Shown here piece by piece: positions 36,038 to 45,451 of a stretch of 64,000 nucleotides of DNA. The notes beneath the pieces are model-generated. The model ran no database searches. It was not told the origin of the DNA and saw only the letters and a program-made list of their open reading frames with translations. The DNA is taken from the NCBI GenBank assembly GCA_964470965.1, contig CAYYIS010000018.1:23316-87315 (forward strand), given 5' to 3'. The stretch is from CAYYIS01 sp964470965 (GTDB lineage Bacteria; JAAXHH01; JABIQT01). Position 1 is the stretch's first letter, and each line of letters opens with the position of its first letter. Both the position numbers and the translations under genes were made by a program.

Positions 36038-37216
36038 TCAGGGTTCCAGCTCACCCAACGTCACCGAAAAATCCCGGTACGTACCGTCACGCCAGATCCT
36101 TACATTTATTCCTGTGCCGGGCATAAGCGATGCTACGGCATTACGGAACTGGCCGGTTTCATCCACTGCTTCACCCTGAAAAGCCACGATAATGTCTCCG
36201 CTCTGGAGGCCTGCCTCCTCGGCCGGGGTATCGGGTTCCACCTGATGAATCAGTATGCCCCGTTCGATGCCCAGTCCTTCGGCGGCGTCCACGCTCAACT
36301 TTTCCATTCGGATACCGATGTACCCGCGCGCCACGTAGCCGGTCCGTATCAGTTGCTGCATGATTAAACGGGCCTGATTGATCGGAATGGCGAACCCGGC
36401 GCCCTGGAAATAACCATTATTACTGGCGATTGCCGTATTGATACCGACCACCTGGCCATCCAGGTTTACCAGGGCTCCACCGCTATTGCCGGGATTGATA
36501 GCTGCATCGGTCTGAATAAAGTCCTCATAGTTCTGCGGATTCAGCACCCTGCCGCGCCCGCTGACAATGCCCGCTGTAACAGTATGGCTCAGTCCGAAGG
36601 GATTTCCGACTGCAACCACCCATTCACCCACCTCCAGCAGATCGGAATTTCCCAGTACCGCTCGGGGTAGTTCCCCTCCTTGATCATAGATACGGATTAC
36701 AGCAAGGTCTGTCTTGGCGTCGCTTCCGATCAATTCCGCCTTCAGCGTCCTGTCATTCAGGAGAGATACATCGATGGTCGTGGCACCTTCGACCACATGG
36801 TGGTTGGTCAGGATGTAACCGGACTTCCCGTCTACAATGACACCTGACCCCATACTGCTTCCGGGTACTTCTTTCGGCGCGCCGAAGAAGCGACCGAAAG
36901 GGCTTTTAAGGAAATCCGGAAGGACGCCACCATCACTGCTGGGATGTTCAACAAGGCGTTCAGCTCTCAGAGACACGACCGCAGGTCTGATGGCTTTGGA
37001 TACATTTACGAACGACTGCCCCAACGTGCGGGCGTCAACGGGATTTTCTCGGGGAATAGTGCTGGATGGTACGGCCGGTAACGTTATCACAGCGGGTGGA
37101 AGCGTTTCGATCGGACTCAGGTGGTCTTTGGCGGAGGTGTTCGAAAAATACGTTCCCCCGGCCAATCCGATTGATAACATTAGCGCTGCGATGACGAAGA
37201 TCTGAAAACGGGACAT
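36038..37216 (-). CDS. htrA: Do/HtrA-family periplasmic serine protease (DegP-like), single PDZ up to the stop
   Basis: 392 residues. An N-terminal membrane or signal segment (FQIFVIAALMLSIGLAGG) exports it. The trypsin-like domain has His140 (ILTNHHVV), Asp170 (KTDLAVIR) and Ser245 (NPGNSGGALV), so the triad is complete. The first PDZ domain (~residues 285-390) starts RGYIGIRMEKL and ends TLGELEP before TGA. In DegP-type proteins a second PDZ follows, and here it is coded in frame after the stop. These proteases degrade or refold misfolded envelope proteins. The gene is the last of the long minus-strand envelope block, 47 bases after a radical SAM gene. Confidence 0.92.
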   Translation of the reverse strand: MSRFQIFVIAALMLSIGLAGGTYFSNTSAKDHLSPIETLPPAVITLPAVPSSTIPRENPVDARTLGQSFVNVSKAIRPAVVSLRAERLVEHPSSDGGVLPDFLKSPFGRFFGAPKEVPGSSMGSGVIVDGKSGYILTNHHVVEGATTIDVSLLNDRTLKAELIGSDAKTDLAVIRIYDQGGELPRAVLGNSDLLEVGEWVVAVGNPFGLSHTVTAGIVSGRGRVLNPQNYEDFIQTDAAINPGNSGGALVNLDGQVVGINTAIASNNGYFQGAGFAIPINQARLIMQQLIRTGYVARGYIGIRMEKLSVDAAEGLGIERGILIHQVEPDTPAEEAGLQSGDIIVAFQGEAVDETGQFRNAVASLMPGTGINVRIWRDGTYRDFSVTLGELEP

Positions 37217-37263
37217 GAGAATTTACTGGAAGAAACCCTGCTGGCGTGTATTTGTCCACACCC

Positions 37264-38337
37264 CTAAACTCTCCCCAATAGCTCCACGGCCCGCTCGAGT
37301 GTGAGTGACGCCTCGGTTTCACCGCGACAGCTGTAGAAGCACCGGTTGCAGGCGATCGGTTTGGACTGTTTCTTAAAATTCGAATAATGGGAGCTGACTT
37401 CCAGCTCCGGACATGGCTTCACGTCACCGTCCGGTGTCAGTTGCACCAGCCACTTGCCGGCGGCCTGGCAGTTCTCCTGCATCGTGCCCCGGAAATAATT
37501 GGAGACCCGCCGGAGATAGTGCGCCGAGCTGACGATGTTTCCCAGTTTCGCCTTGAGTACGATCAGCTCATTCATGAGTTTGTCCATCTTGTCTACATTG
37601 TGGATCAGATGCGCCCGATTACCATTCTTGAAGTCACTGTAACTACTGAACGATATTTTCGCACCCCACTGCCGGGCCCGATAGGCCAGCGGAACGATGT
37701 GATCCAGATTATCTTGCATAATGACCGTATTCAGCACGATGTTGATACCTCGGGCCGTCATCTGCGGAATCAATTCGGACAGGTGATCAAACAGTCCCTC
37801 AATACCGCGCTCGGCGTCATGCTCCAGGCCGAGATAATTCATCGAGATGGCGATCTGGTCGATACCGGCCTCCCATAGAGTCTCGGCCTTCTCCAGGGTC
37901 ATGAGCGAACCATGGGTTACCATTCCGATATAGATGAAACCGAACGCATCTTTTATCCGCTGAACCACCTCCGGCAGATTTTTGTTTATGGTCGGCTCGC
38001 CGCCTGTCAGCGTTACACACAACGGATTCAGTTTTCTGAGCGCATCTATGTAATCGTAGTCAGATAATTTTCCGGAATTAGAGGTTTTCCAAAAGTCACA
38101 GAAATCGCACTGCGCATTACAGAAATGAGTCACCTCCATATTCACCAGCATCGGCCCGCCTCGCAACCGGACCAAGCCATATTTGAGCAGCCCCCTGACT
38201 TTCTGCACTAACGACATGGGACGAAGGGTCATCTGTTCGTATTGATCATGACCATTGGAAGGCATAGTTATCGAAGGTGCGTTTATCGGCTCTTCCGGTT
38301 TAGGTGGAGCTGGAACAAATTGAGTGGCTGTCGGCAT
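37264..38337 (-). CDS. Radical SAM protein with SPASM-like C-terminus
   Basis: 357 residues. The iron-sulfur motif is Cys73, Cys77 and Cys80 in THFCNAQCDFC, then LTGGEPTINKNLPEV as the SAM-binding GGE motif. A C-terminal Cys cluster (CPELE, then CNRCFYSCRGE) suggests an auxiliary cluster, as in SPASM or related proteins. An N-terminal Pro-rich leader of ~30 residues is unusual. Its ATG shares the A of the upstream TAA (TAATG), so it is coupled to the phosphodiesterase gene. The overall look recalls HpnH/MoaA-like enzymes; the substrate is unknown, perhaps a lipid or glycan of this cluster. Confidence 0.88.
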   Translation of the reverse strand: MPTATQFVPAPPKPEEPINAPSITMPSNGHDQYEQMTLRPMSLVQKVRGLLKYGLVRLRGGPMLVNMEVTHFCNAQCDFCDFWKTSNSGKLSDYDYIDALRKLNPLCVTLTGGEPTINKNLPEVVQRIKDAFGFIYIGMVTHGSLMTLEKAETLWEAGIDQIAISMNYLGLEHDAERGIEGLFDHLSELIPQMTARGINIVLNTVIMQDNLDHIVPLAYRARQWGAKISFSSYSDFKNGNRAHLIHNVDKMDKLMNELIVLKAKLGNIVSSAHYLRRVSNYFRGTMQENCQAAGKWLVQLTPDGDVKPCPELEVSSHYSNFKKQSKPIACNRCFYSCRGETEASLTLERAVELLGRV

Positions 38338-39791
38338 TAAGAATCAACTCCTTGTGCATATGTCGGTGTCACAAAACTCTGCCCATCTATCATTCCCTGT
38401 GGGGAATGTCCCATCAGCTCCAACATGGACGTAAATACGTCCACGGTGCGTACGCAAGGTCGATGGACTTCCGCATTAATCATCAATGGAACATGCATAT
38501 GATCCCGATGCAATGATCCGTGTGAGGCGTGGTGCTCCGGGTGTTCGTACAGTTCCCGAAGATCATATCCCTTCCGGGCGCTAACGATCATATCGCCGCA
38601 ACGGGGAGACTGCATCAGTGTTAACAGTTGATACGGCGCGTCCGGATAATCCGTATCGAAAGTTGCCTCTAAACTCTCATCCATCGTCATCCGTGGCACC
38701 TGCGGTTCATAACCGAATGGATCACCATCGATCGGGTGGTAATGCACCATGCCGTCCTGTTCCATTATCTCCGCACGCCCGTTCCTACTGGACGCAACCA
38801 CCCCGCCGTTACCGTCGCGAACCGCTACCACGTCTACAGCCTCCTGGTTTACCAGGTCATCTATGAGATTCCCATCACCGACCAGGCCATCGCAGAGATC
38901 CTGATAGGTGGGTCGCAGGTTCCAAGTATCACCCAACTTAAGATACACCTGCGACATTCCGTTCCCAGAGATCATGGACGCAGCATTACAGCCCCTTTGG
39001 AGGATCTTTGGATAGTATACCGTTTTGAGTCCACATTCGTCAAGAAACCTCCACAACTCAAAATGAGTATAGGTAGTTGACAGCCCATGATCGCTCGAAA
39101 GGACGAAGAGAGTATCGTCAAGCATATTCTGCCGGTGCAACTGTTCGACCAATCTGCCGAACCCTTGATCGACCTTGCGGTAAGCCTCCCGAGTAACCTC
39201 AGAAAATGGATTAGTGTGATGAGAATACTCATCCACTGCAGGCAAGACAGCAAATATAAAATCAGACCCGCCGTTTACAGCCTTCTCAATATGGCGCCAG
39301 GCTGCATCGTCGACCGCCTGCCAGTGCCCAGTATAATGTGCGTAGAACCAGTACCAGGTCTTGTGCAGCAAAGTACGGTTCTGCGTCAGCCCCAGACCGC
39401 GGTTGAGAAAACTGAATACACCGGCCGGATTATCAAAATATTCGAAGATGGTCTGGATGCCGGGAGTCAGATCCGTATCCATATACAGACTGCCGGGCCC
39501 AACGTAGCTTCGCGATTGGTGGTAATGCGACAGACCACTCGGCTGATGTCGATCGAACCACCGGATGCCGGGAATGTTACAGGAACCAGGTGTACAACCG
39601 GTTATAAACGGCGCATGGGCCGGACCTGTTGTAGATGGGAAAACTGTTACGGCGGTCTGGTATGTCCCCGGATCGACTATATGCCTTTTTAGATTGGGCA
39701 ACTCGTCGCTTTCGTACATTTCCTGCACCACATCCGCTCGTGCCCCATCGACGAGTAAAAAGATACAACGAGAAAACCGTGACTGTCCCAT
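38337..39791 (-). CDS. Type I phosphodiesterase / alkaline phosphatase superfamily protein
   Basis: 484 residues with the alkaline phosphatase superfamily metal site: Asp in FLLVDGARAD, nucleophile Thr in FPSTTGPAHAPF, Asp and His in VDEYSHHTNP, Asp-His in SSDHGLSTT and His near the C-terminus in ASHGSLHRDHMH. PF01663-type enzymes cleave phosphodiester or pyrophosphate bonds, or transfer phosphoethanolamine-like groups. There is no signal peptide, so it may act in the cytoplasm. Its stop overlaps the radical SAM start. With CDP-alcohol phosphotransferases in the same block, hydrolysis of a phospho-lipid head-group intermediate is plausible. Confidence 0.88.
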   Translation of the reverse strand: MGQSRFSRCIFLLVDGARADVVQEMYESDELPNLKRHIVDPGTYQTAVTVFPSTTGPAHAPFITGCTPGSCNIPGIRWFDRHQPSGLSHYHQSRSYVGPGSLYMDTDLTPGIQTIFEYFDNPAGVFSFLNRGLGLTQNRTLLHKTWYWFYAHYTGHWQAVDDAAWRHIEKAVNGGSDFIFAVLPAVDEYSHHTNPFSEVTREAYRKVDQGFGRLVEQLHRQNMLDDTLFVLSSDHGLSTTYTHFELWRFLDECGLKTVYYPKILQRGCNAASMISGNGMSQVYLKLGDTWNLRPTYQDLCDGLVGDGNLIDDLVNQEAVDVVAVRDGNGGVVASSRNGRAEIMEQDGMVHYHPIDGDPFGYEPQVPRMTMDESLEATFDTDYPDAPYQLLTLMQSPRCGDMIVSARKGYDLRELYEHPEHHASHGSLHRDHMHVPLMINAEVHRPCVRTVDVFTSMLELMGHSPQGMIDGQSFVTPTYAQGVDS

Positions 39792-39912
39792 CAGGGCTCC
39801 TGAAATACCATATATCTCAAATTTTTAGAATACTAAAGATATAGTACTTCGTAATAAATGTAAATGGGTAAATCAAGAAACTGTTAAAATTATACATCTA
39901 CCCATGTCCGTT

Positions 39913-40500
39913 TTAGTCCGTCTCGAGCGTCTTTTGCTTAAGGGTGGCGACCAGCTCTCCATAGGACGTCTTATTTATTTTTTTGTAAAATGCGTCCCGA
40001 TTGGCCAGGGCTATACTCGCCCCGTCGACTATCATGTCGTATATGCGCCATCTGCCGCCGGACAGCTTCATCTTGTATTCCACATAGGTCTTTGTCCCTT
40101 TGTATCGGACCGTCGTTTTCACCAGCGCCTTCGTGGATCCGATCAACTCTTCGCTGCCATAGACGGTCTGCTCGGATCGTTTCAGCAACTTCTTTATAGC
40201 TCGATTTTCCGTCCATGCCCTCATTACATCCGAGAAATCTTCCTGCTCTGCACTGGACCGATTCTTCCAGTGCTTCCCCAAGGAAATTCGACTGTGTTCC
40301 ATGAAATCGAAACTCTCTACGATCGCCTGACGGACACCGGCTTCCCCATCCGCGGTATTCGATGTCGATGCCAGTTGCTGCAGCGTCTCGTCCCGCTTCT
40401 TCAGGAAATCCGTGGGAGACATCGTCTGAGCATCTAACGGGGTCCAGGCAATTCCAATAACCGTCAATACTACGATGTTATGTTTCATAATAATAAACAT
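39913..40500 (-). CDS. mlaC: MlaC/Ttg2D-like periplasmic phospholipid-binding protein
   Basis: 195 residues: signal peptide (IVVLTVIGIAWTPLDA), then the MlaC fold with SPTDFLKKRDETLQQL at the N-terminus, FMEHSRISLGKHWKN, FSDVMRAW, GTKTYVEYKMKLSGGRWRIY and a closing SYGELVATLKQK. AAGGAGG lies seven bases before the ATG at 40500. MlaC carries phospholipids across the periplasm between the MlaA and MlaFEDB complexes. None of those partners is encoded here; instead it sits with DUF3047 and TolC genes, hinting at a different lipid-export arrangement. Confidence 0.9.
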   Translation of the reverse strand: MFIIMKHNIVVLTVIGIAWTPLDAQTMSPTDFLKKRDETLQQLASTSNTADGEAGVRQAIVESFDFMEHSRISLGKHWKNRSSAEQEDFSDVMRAWTENRAIKKLLKRSEQTVYGSEELIGSTKALVKTTVRYKGTKTYVEYKMKLSGGRWRIYDMIVDGASIALANRDAFYKKINKTSYGELVATLKQKTLETD

Positions 40501-40528
40501 ATTCTTCCTCCTTACAGATCAACCGGCC

Positions 40529-41383
40529 TTAAAACGCCCCGTCCGGATACCGATGGATCACAAAGTCGTCATAATCTCCCTCGGAATTTGTCTTCGTAGC
40601 GTTTCCGTCCGTGAGAACGCCTATTCCAATCGCTCTCTTGGGAGGCTCTTTACCGAATGTGCGGATAAAATCGTCATACACGTTTATCGTCTCCGTTACC
40701 CATTCCCCCAATTTTTCTTCACCTGACTGCAGGACGATCACGTTGGGACGACCGATACCGTCCCGGCGATGGCGCGTACCGATCGGCAGAGTAGTGCTCC
40801 AGACGTATTTCAGGGTTTTGGGAACGCGGAAAAAATTCTGATCCAGGAGCACATACACCGCCACAGCGCTATCGTTCTTAGATCCCACCCGCTCGTCCCC
40901 GTTTTCGGGTAAAGCCCGGGCACGCCAACGCCAGGACAGGATCGGGTGTTCGTGAGGGTTCCATTTGTCCAGCTTCTTGCGAATGATGATCGACGTACCG
41001 TCGTCCCTTGCTTTCAAGTACCGGTTTCCTGCCTCTTCTCCTATTCCGTAGAGGTTTCGAGCATAATCATCATCCCCACGCCAGGCTTTCCAAACATTCG
41101 GGAATCCGCCCACCGGCAGATCATCGAAATCGTCTATCACAATCGAACTGGGCGCAGTCTGGAACGCGGTCGCCGAGGCGACTGCGTAGGCAGGATTCAA
41201 CGATGACATGAGGAATTGGACCGGTTCCCAATTCGGAGGCCGTGTCTGTGATTCTTCAGACAGGGACGCCAATGTGGTGGCGATACCCCAAAACAGCCAG
41301 GCGGCCATGAGGACACCTGTACCTCCGAAAATGAGCGCACGGTCGCTTGGTCTGGTGTGTTGTAAAAAATCTGACCTCTGCAT
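40529..41383 (-). CDS. DUF3047 protein, membrane-anchored
   Basis: The ATG at 41383 is chosen over a GTG six bases earlier because AAGGA is correctly spaced for it. The 284 residues have one N-terminal membrane segment (ALIFGGTGVLMAAWLFWGIA), so the rest is periplasmic. The body shows the DUF3047 pattern: IDDFDDLPVGGFPNVWKAW, ISWRWRA-like LSWRWRARALPENGDE, AVAVYVLLDQ, LKYVWSTTLPIG, and a final YDDFVIHR. This galactose-binding-like family of unknown function is common in proteobacterial envelope operons. It lies between mlaC and tolC with short gaps. Confidence 0.85.
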   Translation of the reverse strand: MQRSDFLQHTRPSDRALIFGGTGVLMAAWLFWGIATTLASLSEESQTRPPNWEPVQFLMSSLNPAYAVASATAFQTAPSSIVIDDFDDLPVGGFPNVWKAWRGDDDYARNLYGIGEEAGNRYLKARDDGTSIIIRKKLDKWNPHEHPILSWRWRARALPENGDERVGSKNDSAVAVYVLLDQNFFRVPKTLKYVWSTTLPIGTRHRRDGIGRPNVIVLQSGEEKLGEWVTETINVYDDFIRTFGKEPPKRAIGIGVLTDGNATKTNSEGDYDDFVIHRYPDGAF

Positions 41384-41439
41384 GTTCACATCCTTTAATT
41401 ACAGAATTTGCAGCTCTGTTTAACAGCAATTCCCGTTAC

Positions 41440-42792
41440 TTAATTCGGAAAACCGGCCCCGGTCGTATGGTCCAGTACCGCTCGGGAAATCTTCATGCTG
41501 TAGACCGCCTGGTGATATTCGTTCTGCATCCTGGAATAGGCTGTAAAAGCATTCAACAGGCTCGCGCTGTCACCGGTGATTTCGAATCCCATGGCTTCAG
41601 AAGTCATCCATGCTTTGGCCGAACGCATGGCCCGGTCACTGTTCTGCACATTGATATTGGCCTCTTTCACGTCCCGGTACGCTCGCTCCACCTCCAGCGC
41701 GACCGCCGAAACAGCCTGCTCCTCTTTACTCAAAAGATCTTCGTACTCGGCTTGTCGCGCCTGGTGTTTCGCATTCGTAAGGCCGAAATTGAACGACTGC
41801 CGGAACATAACCACCGCACCGAGCCGAAAAAAGTTGAACTGATCGTTCAAAAACGGGTTACTTTTACTGAAGTGGGGCCGATGGGGAGCGGTGCCCCATT
41901 CGATCCTACCGGCCAGTCCGATTTGCGGAAAAAAATCGCTCCGGGACACCCGAAGCAAGGCTCGGCGAACCTGTAGACCGGCACGAAGTTGTTTGATATC
42001 CGCCCGTGTATAGCGGGCGCGGTTAACATAGATCTTCAACGTCTCCAGTTCCCGCACTTCCGGTTCCGCTTGAGGGACGACGATATCAAAATCAGTCTCC
42101 CGGTCTATTTTAAGCAGCTGCATCATAGCGGCTTTGCCCATCTCGATCGACTTATCGACCTTGGCAAGGTTCTTCTTCACTTCGTAGTCAAACACATCGA
42201 TCTTAAAGAGGTCATTCTGTCCCACATCGTCCGAATCTTCCTCGATAAGTTCGTTGACCCTATTTCGAGCCTTATGAACATTCTCCTGTCCTTCGAGAAC
42301 CACCTGTCGCAACTCCGCAGCCAGCACCAGACTGTGATATAATCTCCTGATCTGTAATACGATATCTTCTCTTTTTCTGTCTAAGCCGGCCTCGCCGGCT
42401 TCTAAGCCGGCTCTCGCGGCATCCTTGGCGCCACGGATTTTCCCGAAGGTATAGATCGGCTGGAGTACCTCCACACTGGTCCGTGAAAATATGCCCAGGT
42501 TACCAAGATCACTCCGGACCGTCTCCACGTTGCTCGGATCCCCTTCGATTCCGGGTGCCGGGCCGAATATCTGCGTAAGCTGCAACTGGGGCAGGATGGC
42601 TGAACTTTTCGCCTCACTGACCCGGGCCTCCATTAGCTTAACGTTGATTTCCGCCTGTTCGAGATCAGGACTAACCAGCAACGCACGAGCCAGACAATCC
42701 GCCAAGTTCATGCGTACCACCTGCCCCTCCTGGGATGAGGCGGTTCCAGCCAGAATCATGAATCCGATCAGTGGGAGCACCGTTCGTACCAC
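41440..42792 (-). CDS. TolC family outer membrane channel protein
   Basis: 450 residues: signal peptide (VLPLIGFMILAGTASS), then two repeats of helix pairs and strands typical of TolC. MNLADCLARALLVSPDLEQAE-type opening, VLQPIYTFGKIRGAKDAARAG in repeat one, and FRQSFNFGLTNAKHQARQAEYEDLL in repeat two are diagnostic. TolC trimers make the outer membrane exit duct for efflux or secretion. No ABC or RND inner pump or adaptor is next to it; its neighbours are DUF3047 and MlaC, so it may serve lipid or glycan export. The region encoding AGLEAGEAGL contains a short repeated DNA unit. Confidence 0.92.
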   Translation of the reverse strand: MVRTVLPLIGFMILAGTASSQEGQVVRMNLADCLARALLVSPDLEQAEINVKLMEARVSEAKSSAILPQLQLTQIFGPAPGIEGDPSNVETVRSDLGNLGIFSRTSVEVLQPIYTFGKIRGAKDAARAGLEAGEAGLDRKREDIVLQIRRLYHSLVLAAELRQVVLEGQENVHKARNRVNELIEEDSDDVGQNDLFKIDVFDYEVKKNLAKVDKSIEMGKAAMMQLLKIDRETDFDIVVPQAEPEVRELETLKIYVNRARYTRADIKQLRAGLQVRRALLRVSRSDFFPQIGLAGRIEWGTAPHRPHFSKSNPFLNDQFNFFRLGAVVMFRQSFNFGLTNAKHQARQAEYEDLLSKEEQAVSAVALEVERAYRDVKEANINVQNSDRAMRSAKAWMTSEAMGFEITGDSASLLNAFTAYSRMQNEYHQAVYSMKISRAVLDHTTGAGFPN

Positions 42793-42900
42793 TGACTCCT
42801 CCTTGTTACCTGTATAACCGTGTCTAAAAATTTTACTCTCAAATATCCTGGTGTCACTACCTGTTTAACGCGCCTGCCCCCCGAAACGATCCCGCTTGGA

Positions 42901-44427
42901 TCATGATTTATTCCGGCGGTAGATCCGAGCCCCCAGAATGGTGTCTTCGAGATGATACATGCCGAGATGCCGTTGTAGAACCGGATACCTGGAAATGGGA
43001 TGCCGATCCCAGTTCGAAGATATGGAAGACATATCTATAATCAACTCGGGCGGATGCAAATTAAAATCGGCATCCAGTGCCGCCCAGCTTCCTGGCACGA
43101 TCCATTTAGATGAATCGATGTCTTTGTGCGGCCGGCTCGCATACATTCCCACCAAGTGAGAACCGCTGACGAAACGGGCGGCCATACGCCGGTTGGAGAA
43201 ACTATATACCTGCGGCGCACTACCCCAAACGAATATCCGATCCTCCGCACTGGTATTGGCCGCGATATAGTCGGGAATCGGTCTGAATGCTACGGTATCG
43301 GGCCGGATGATGAACGCCATCACAAGAAACCCTAGCGCCGGCACCACGGCCGCTCCCACAAGAAAACGTCTCATACCCAGGGCGCGGTCCGGCAACCGAT
43401 CCAAAAACCCTGCGAATGCGGTTCCGGCCAGAACCGCCAACGGCGGCAAAACAGTCAGATGATAATGCCCCGGAAACCTCCAACCCGTGAACAGCAAGGA
43501 ATACGCTGCCGCGAACCAAAAGGCAATAAGTACCGAAGCCGTAGTTTCCGGCGTCTTCCGCCAAGCATTTCTGAAGGTGAGCAGCAGGTGTTTGAGTCCG
43601 AAATACCAGAGCAGGGCGCCGGCCAGGATAAAGGTGAAATGAACCAGGAAAATGCGTCTTGTTACAAACTCCGCCGTGGTTTCGGAGTTGACATACCTCA
43701 GGGCGATGTACCAGGTCCACTCCACCATCTCCGCAAGGTTGCCTTCCATCTGATGATAGAGGACGATGCCGGCGGTACTAACTAGAAACCCGGCAAATAC
43801 CGCCCCTCCTGTTTTCATTATGTACCGTAGGTTTACCTCCTTCAATATCCACCAGAGATACATCAGGTAGCCGCCCATCACCCCTAAGTTCACCACGGAC
43901 GGCTGCCTGTAAAATGTGGCCACACCACAGCATACGCCACTGAGAACCAGCAGGCTTAAGCGTTTTTTACGCTCTCCCTCCAGAAACCAGTAGAACCCCA
44001 GCGTCAGGGGCAACAACGTAAATATCTCCACATTGGCGGCGAGGGTATCCCGGGGCAGATAGGTATGCGAGAAGACAACATAGCCGATCGCCGCCCAGCA
44101 ACCCGCTCTCTGACCGTAGACGACGGACCCGATGGCACGTACTACAAGTGTGGTAGCTATGATGAACAGTATCGCCGCGATGTGCACCGCAAGCAGGTTG
44201 TTTTGGCCGGCGATGAGAAAAATTAAATAATATGTGTAATAAATAAACGGCGGCCGGGTATCGACTGCAGTCTTATATATTGCCCCCCCGTGGAGCATCT
44301 CTGATGCGATCGCACCCGAATAGCCTTCATCGACCAGATACATGGAATCAAGCAGGGTCGGGAATCGCAGGGTCACGACAAGCGCGATCAAGATTGCGGT
44401 TGTCCGGTACCCGTTCAGCCTGGTCAT
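42901..44427 (-). CDS. GT39-like membrane glycosyltransferase
   Basis: Start at 44427 (MTRLNGYRTT) follows the radical SAM stop by seven bases; the longer frame start lies inside that gene. The 508 residues have ~11 membrane helices. The first periplasmic loop holds DEGYSGAIASEMLHG, with the conserved acidic pair of GT-C enzymes, followed by the DTRPPFIYY segment common in PMT_2/ArnT-type proteins. Such enzymes transfer a sugar from a polyprenyl-phosphate donor to lipid, glycan or protein on the periplasmic face. It lies between tolC and a radical SAM gene in the envelope block. Confidence 0.85.
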   Translation of the reverse strand: MTRLNGYRTTAILIALVVTLRFPTLLDSMYLVDEGYSGAIASEMLHGGAIYKTAVDTRPPFIYYTYYLIFLIAGQNNLLAVHIAAILFIIATTLVVRAIGSVVYGQRAGCWAAIGYVVFSHTYLPRDTLAANVEIFTLLPLTLGFYWFLEGERKKRLSLLVLSGVCCGVATFYRQPSVVNLGVMGGYLMYLWWILKEVNLRYIMKTGGAVFAGFLVSTAGIVLYHQMEGNLAEMVEWTWYIALRYVNSETTAEFVTRRIFLVHFTFILAGALLWYFGLKHLLLTFRNAWRKTPETTASVLIAFWFAAAYSLLFTGWRFPGHYHLTVLPPLAVLAGTAFAGFLDRLPDRALGMRRFLVGAAVVPALGFLVMAFIIRPDTVAFRPIPDYIAANTSAEDRIFVWGSAPQVYSFSNRRMAARFVSGSHLVGMYASRPHKDIDSSKWIVPGSWAALDADFNLHPPELIIDMSSISSNWDRHPISRYPVLQRHLGMYHLEDTILGARIYRRNKS

Positions 44428-44434
44428 ATGCGGT

Positions 44435-45421
44435 TTAATCCACGCCTTTGCAGTCCTGGCACAGGGTACCTGCCACATTGCCGGCCAGCATTAATTCGCG
44501 GTGCTCTTTGTAAAGATCACCATTCCAGATTTCTTCGATAGACTGCTCGTTAATGTTTCCCAGAACGGTCGAACGGTGCCAGTCAGCGCAGCAGAGGATC
44601 ATGTCTCCGGTCCAGGTGACCCAGGCACGCCAGAACGGAATGGAGCACGACTGAGCGTATTCCCAGACATCCACAGGAATATCTCCCCGTTCCCTCATCC
44701 TTTTTTCCAGCTCCGGGCTGGCCTGATTGTTGAGCTTGCGCGCTTTCAGTTTTATACCGTGTTTCGACCAAAAGTCTTTGTGTTCCTTAAGTTTCTGTTC
44801 TACATAGGCCGTGCGTACCATCCACACTTCTAAGTCCGGATTCTTTTTTCGCATTCGCTCCTTTAGCTCCACGAAACGAATGACGTTTTCCATAGTCTGC
44901 TCGAATTTCAGGCCACGCATCGTCTCTTCGTATACATCCTTCTCGATGCTCTGAATGCTGATTACCAGCTTGGTTAACCCCGCCTCGATCAGGTTGCGTC
45001 CAACGTCTTCCGTAAGCAGGGCGCCGTTGGAAATCAACCGAATCTGTGAATACCGGGGAAGCATCCGCCGGGCGTATTCCACGCGTTCGTTGATCTTCGC
45101 GTCCCGCAGTGGCTCGTTCTGCAAAAACGGGGCAAACCTTAGGATTCTGTGTTTTGCCGCCTCATCGACGATTTTCTCGTACAACCCATCCGACATGGTA
45201 CCGTGTGATACCTTCAGGAACGGTTTACCGCTTGGGCAGAAGACGCAACTCGCGTTGCATCCGCTCTTGGTCATAATATCTATATTCAACGGAAAAGAAG
45301 GTGTATTCCTTGTCAGGTAAAAATGCCTGGCCTGCTCGAAAAATGGAATGCCACTTGATGACGGCGTGTTCGGCGTCAGGCGCGTCTTCAATCTATCAAA
45401 ACTTCCGGTAAGGCTACTCAT
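44435..45421 (-). CDS. Radical SAM/SPASM enzyme
   Basis: 328 residues. Cys55, Cys59 and Cys62 in SGCNASCVFCPSG bind the catalytic cluster. The C-terminal SPASM part has Cys in AQSCSIPFWRAW, ILCCADW and TLCQDCKG, enough for auxiliary clusters. The VSIQSIEKDVYEETMRG region is characteristic of the MoaA/NifB-like SPASM group. AGGAG is five bases before the ATG. It is in the envelope block between a CDP-alcohol phosphotransferase and a GT39 gene. Modification of a glycan, lipid or peptide by radical chemistry is likely, with no stronger claim possible. Confidence 0.9.
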   Translation of the reverse strand: MSSLTGSFDRLKTRLTPNTPSSSGIPFFEQARHFYLTRNTPSFPLNIDIMTKSGCNASCVFCPSGKPFLKVSHGTMSDGLYEKIVDEAAKHRILRFAPFLQNEPLRDAKINERVEYARRMLPRYSQIRLISNGALLTEDVGRNLIEAGLTKLVISIQSIEKDVYEETMRGLKFEQTMENVIRFVELKERMRKKNPDLEVWMVRTAYVEQKLKEHKDFWSKHGIKLKARKLNNQASPELEKRMRERGDIPVDVWEYAQSCSIPFWRAWVTWTGDMILCCADWHRSTVLGNINEQSIEEIWNGDLYKEHRELMLAGNVAGTLCQDCKGVD

Positions 45422-45451
45422 GCCTGCTCCTGTGTAAAAAATGTCGATCCG

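Noticed and set aside
42381..42412. Direct repeat CTAAGCCGGC, 21 bases apart
   Set aside because: It lies inside the tolC-like coding sequence and reflects a repeated Ala-Gly-Leu-Glu peptide, with no sign of mobile DNA.
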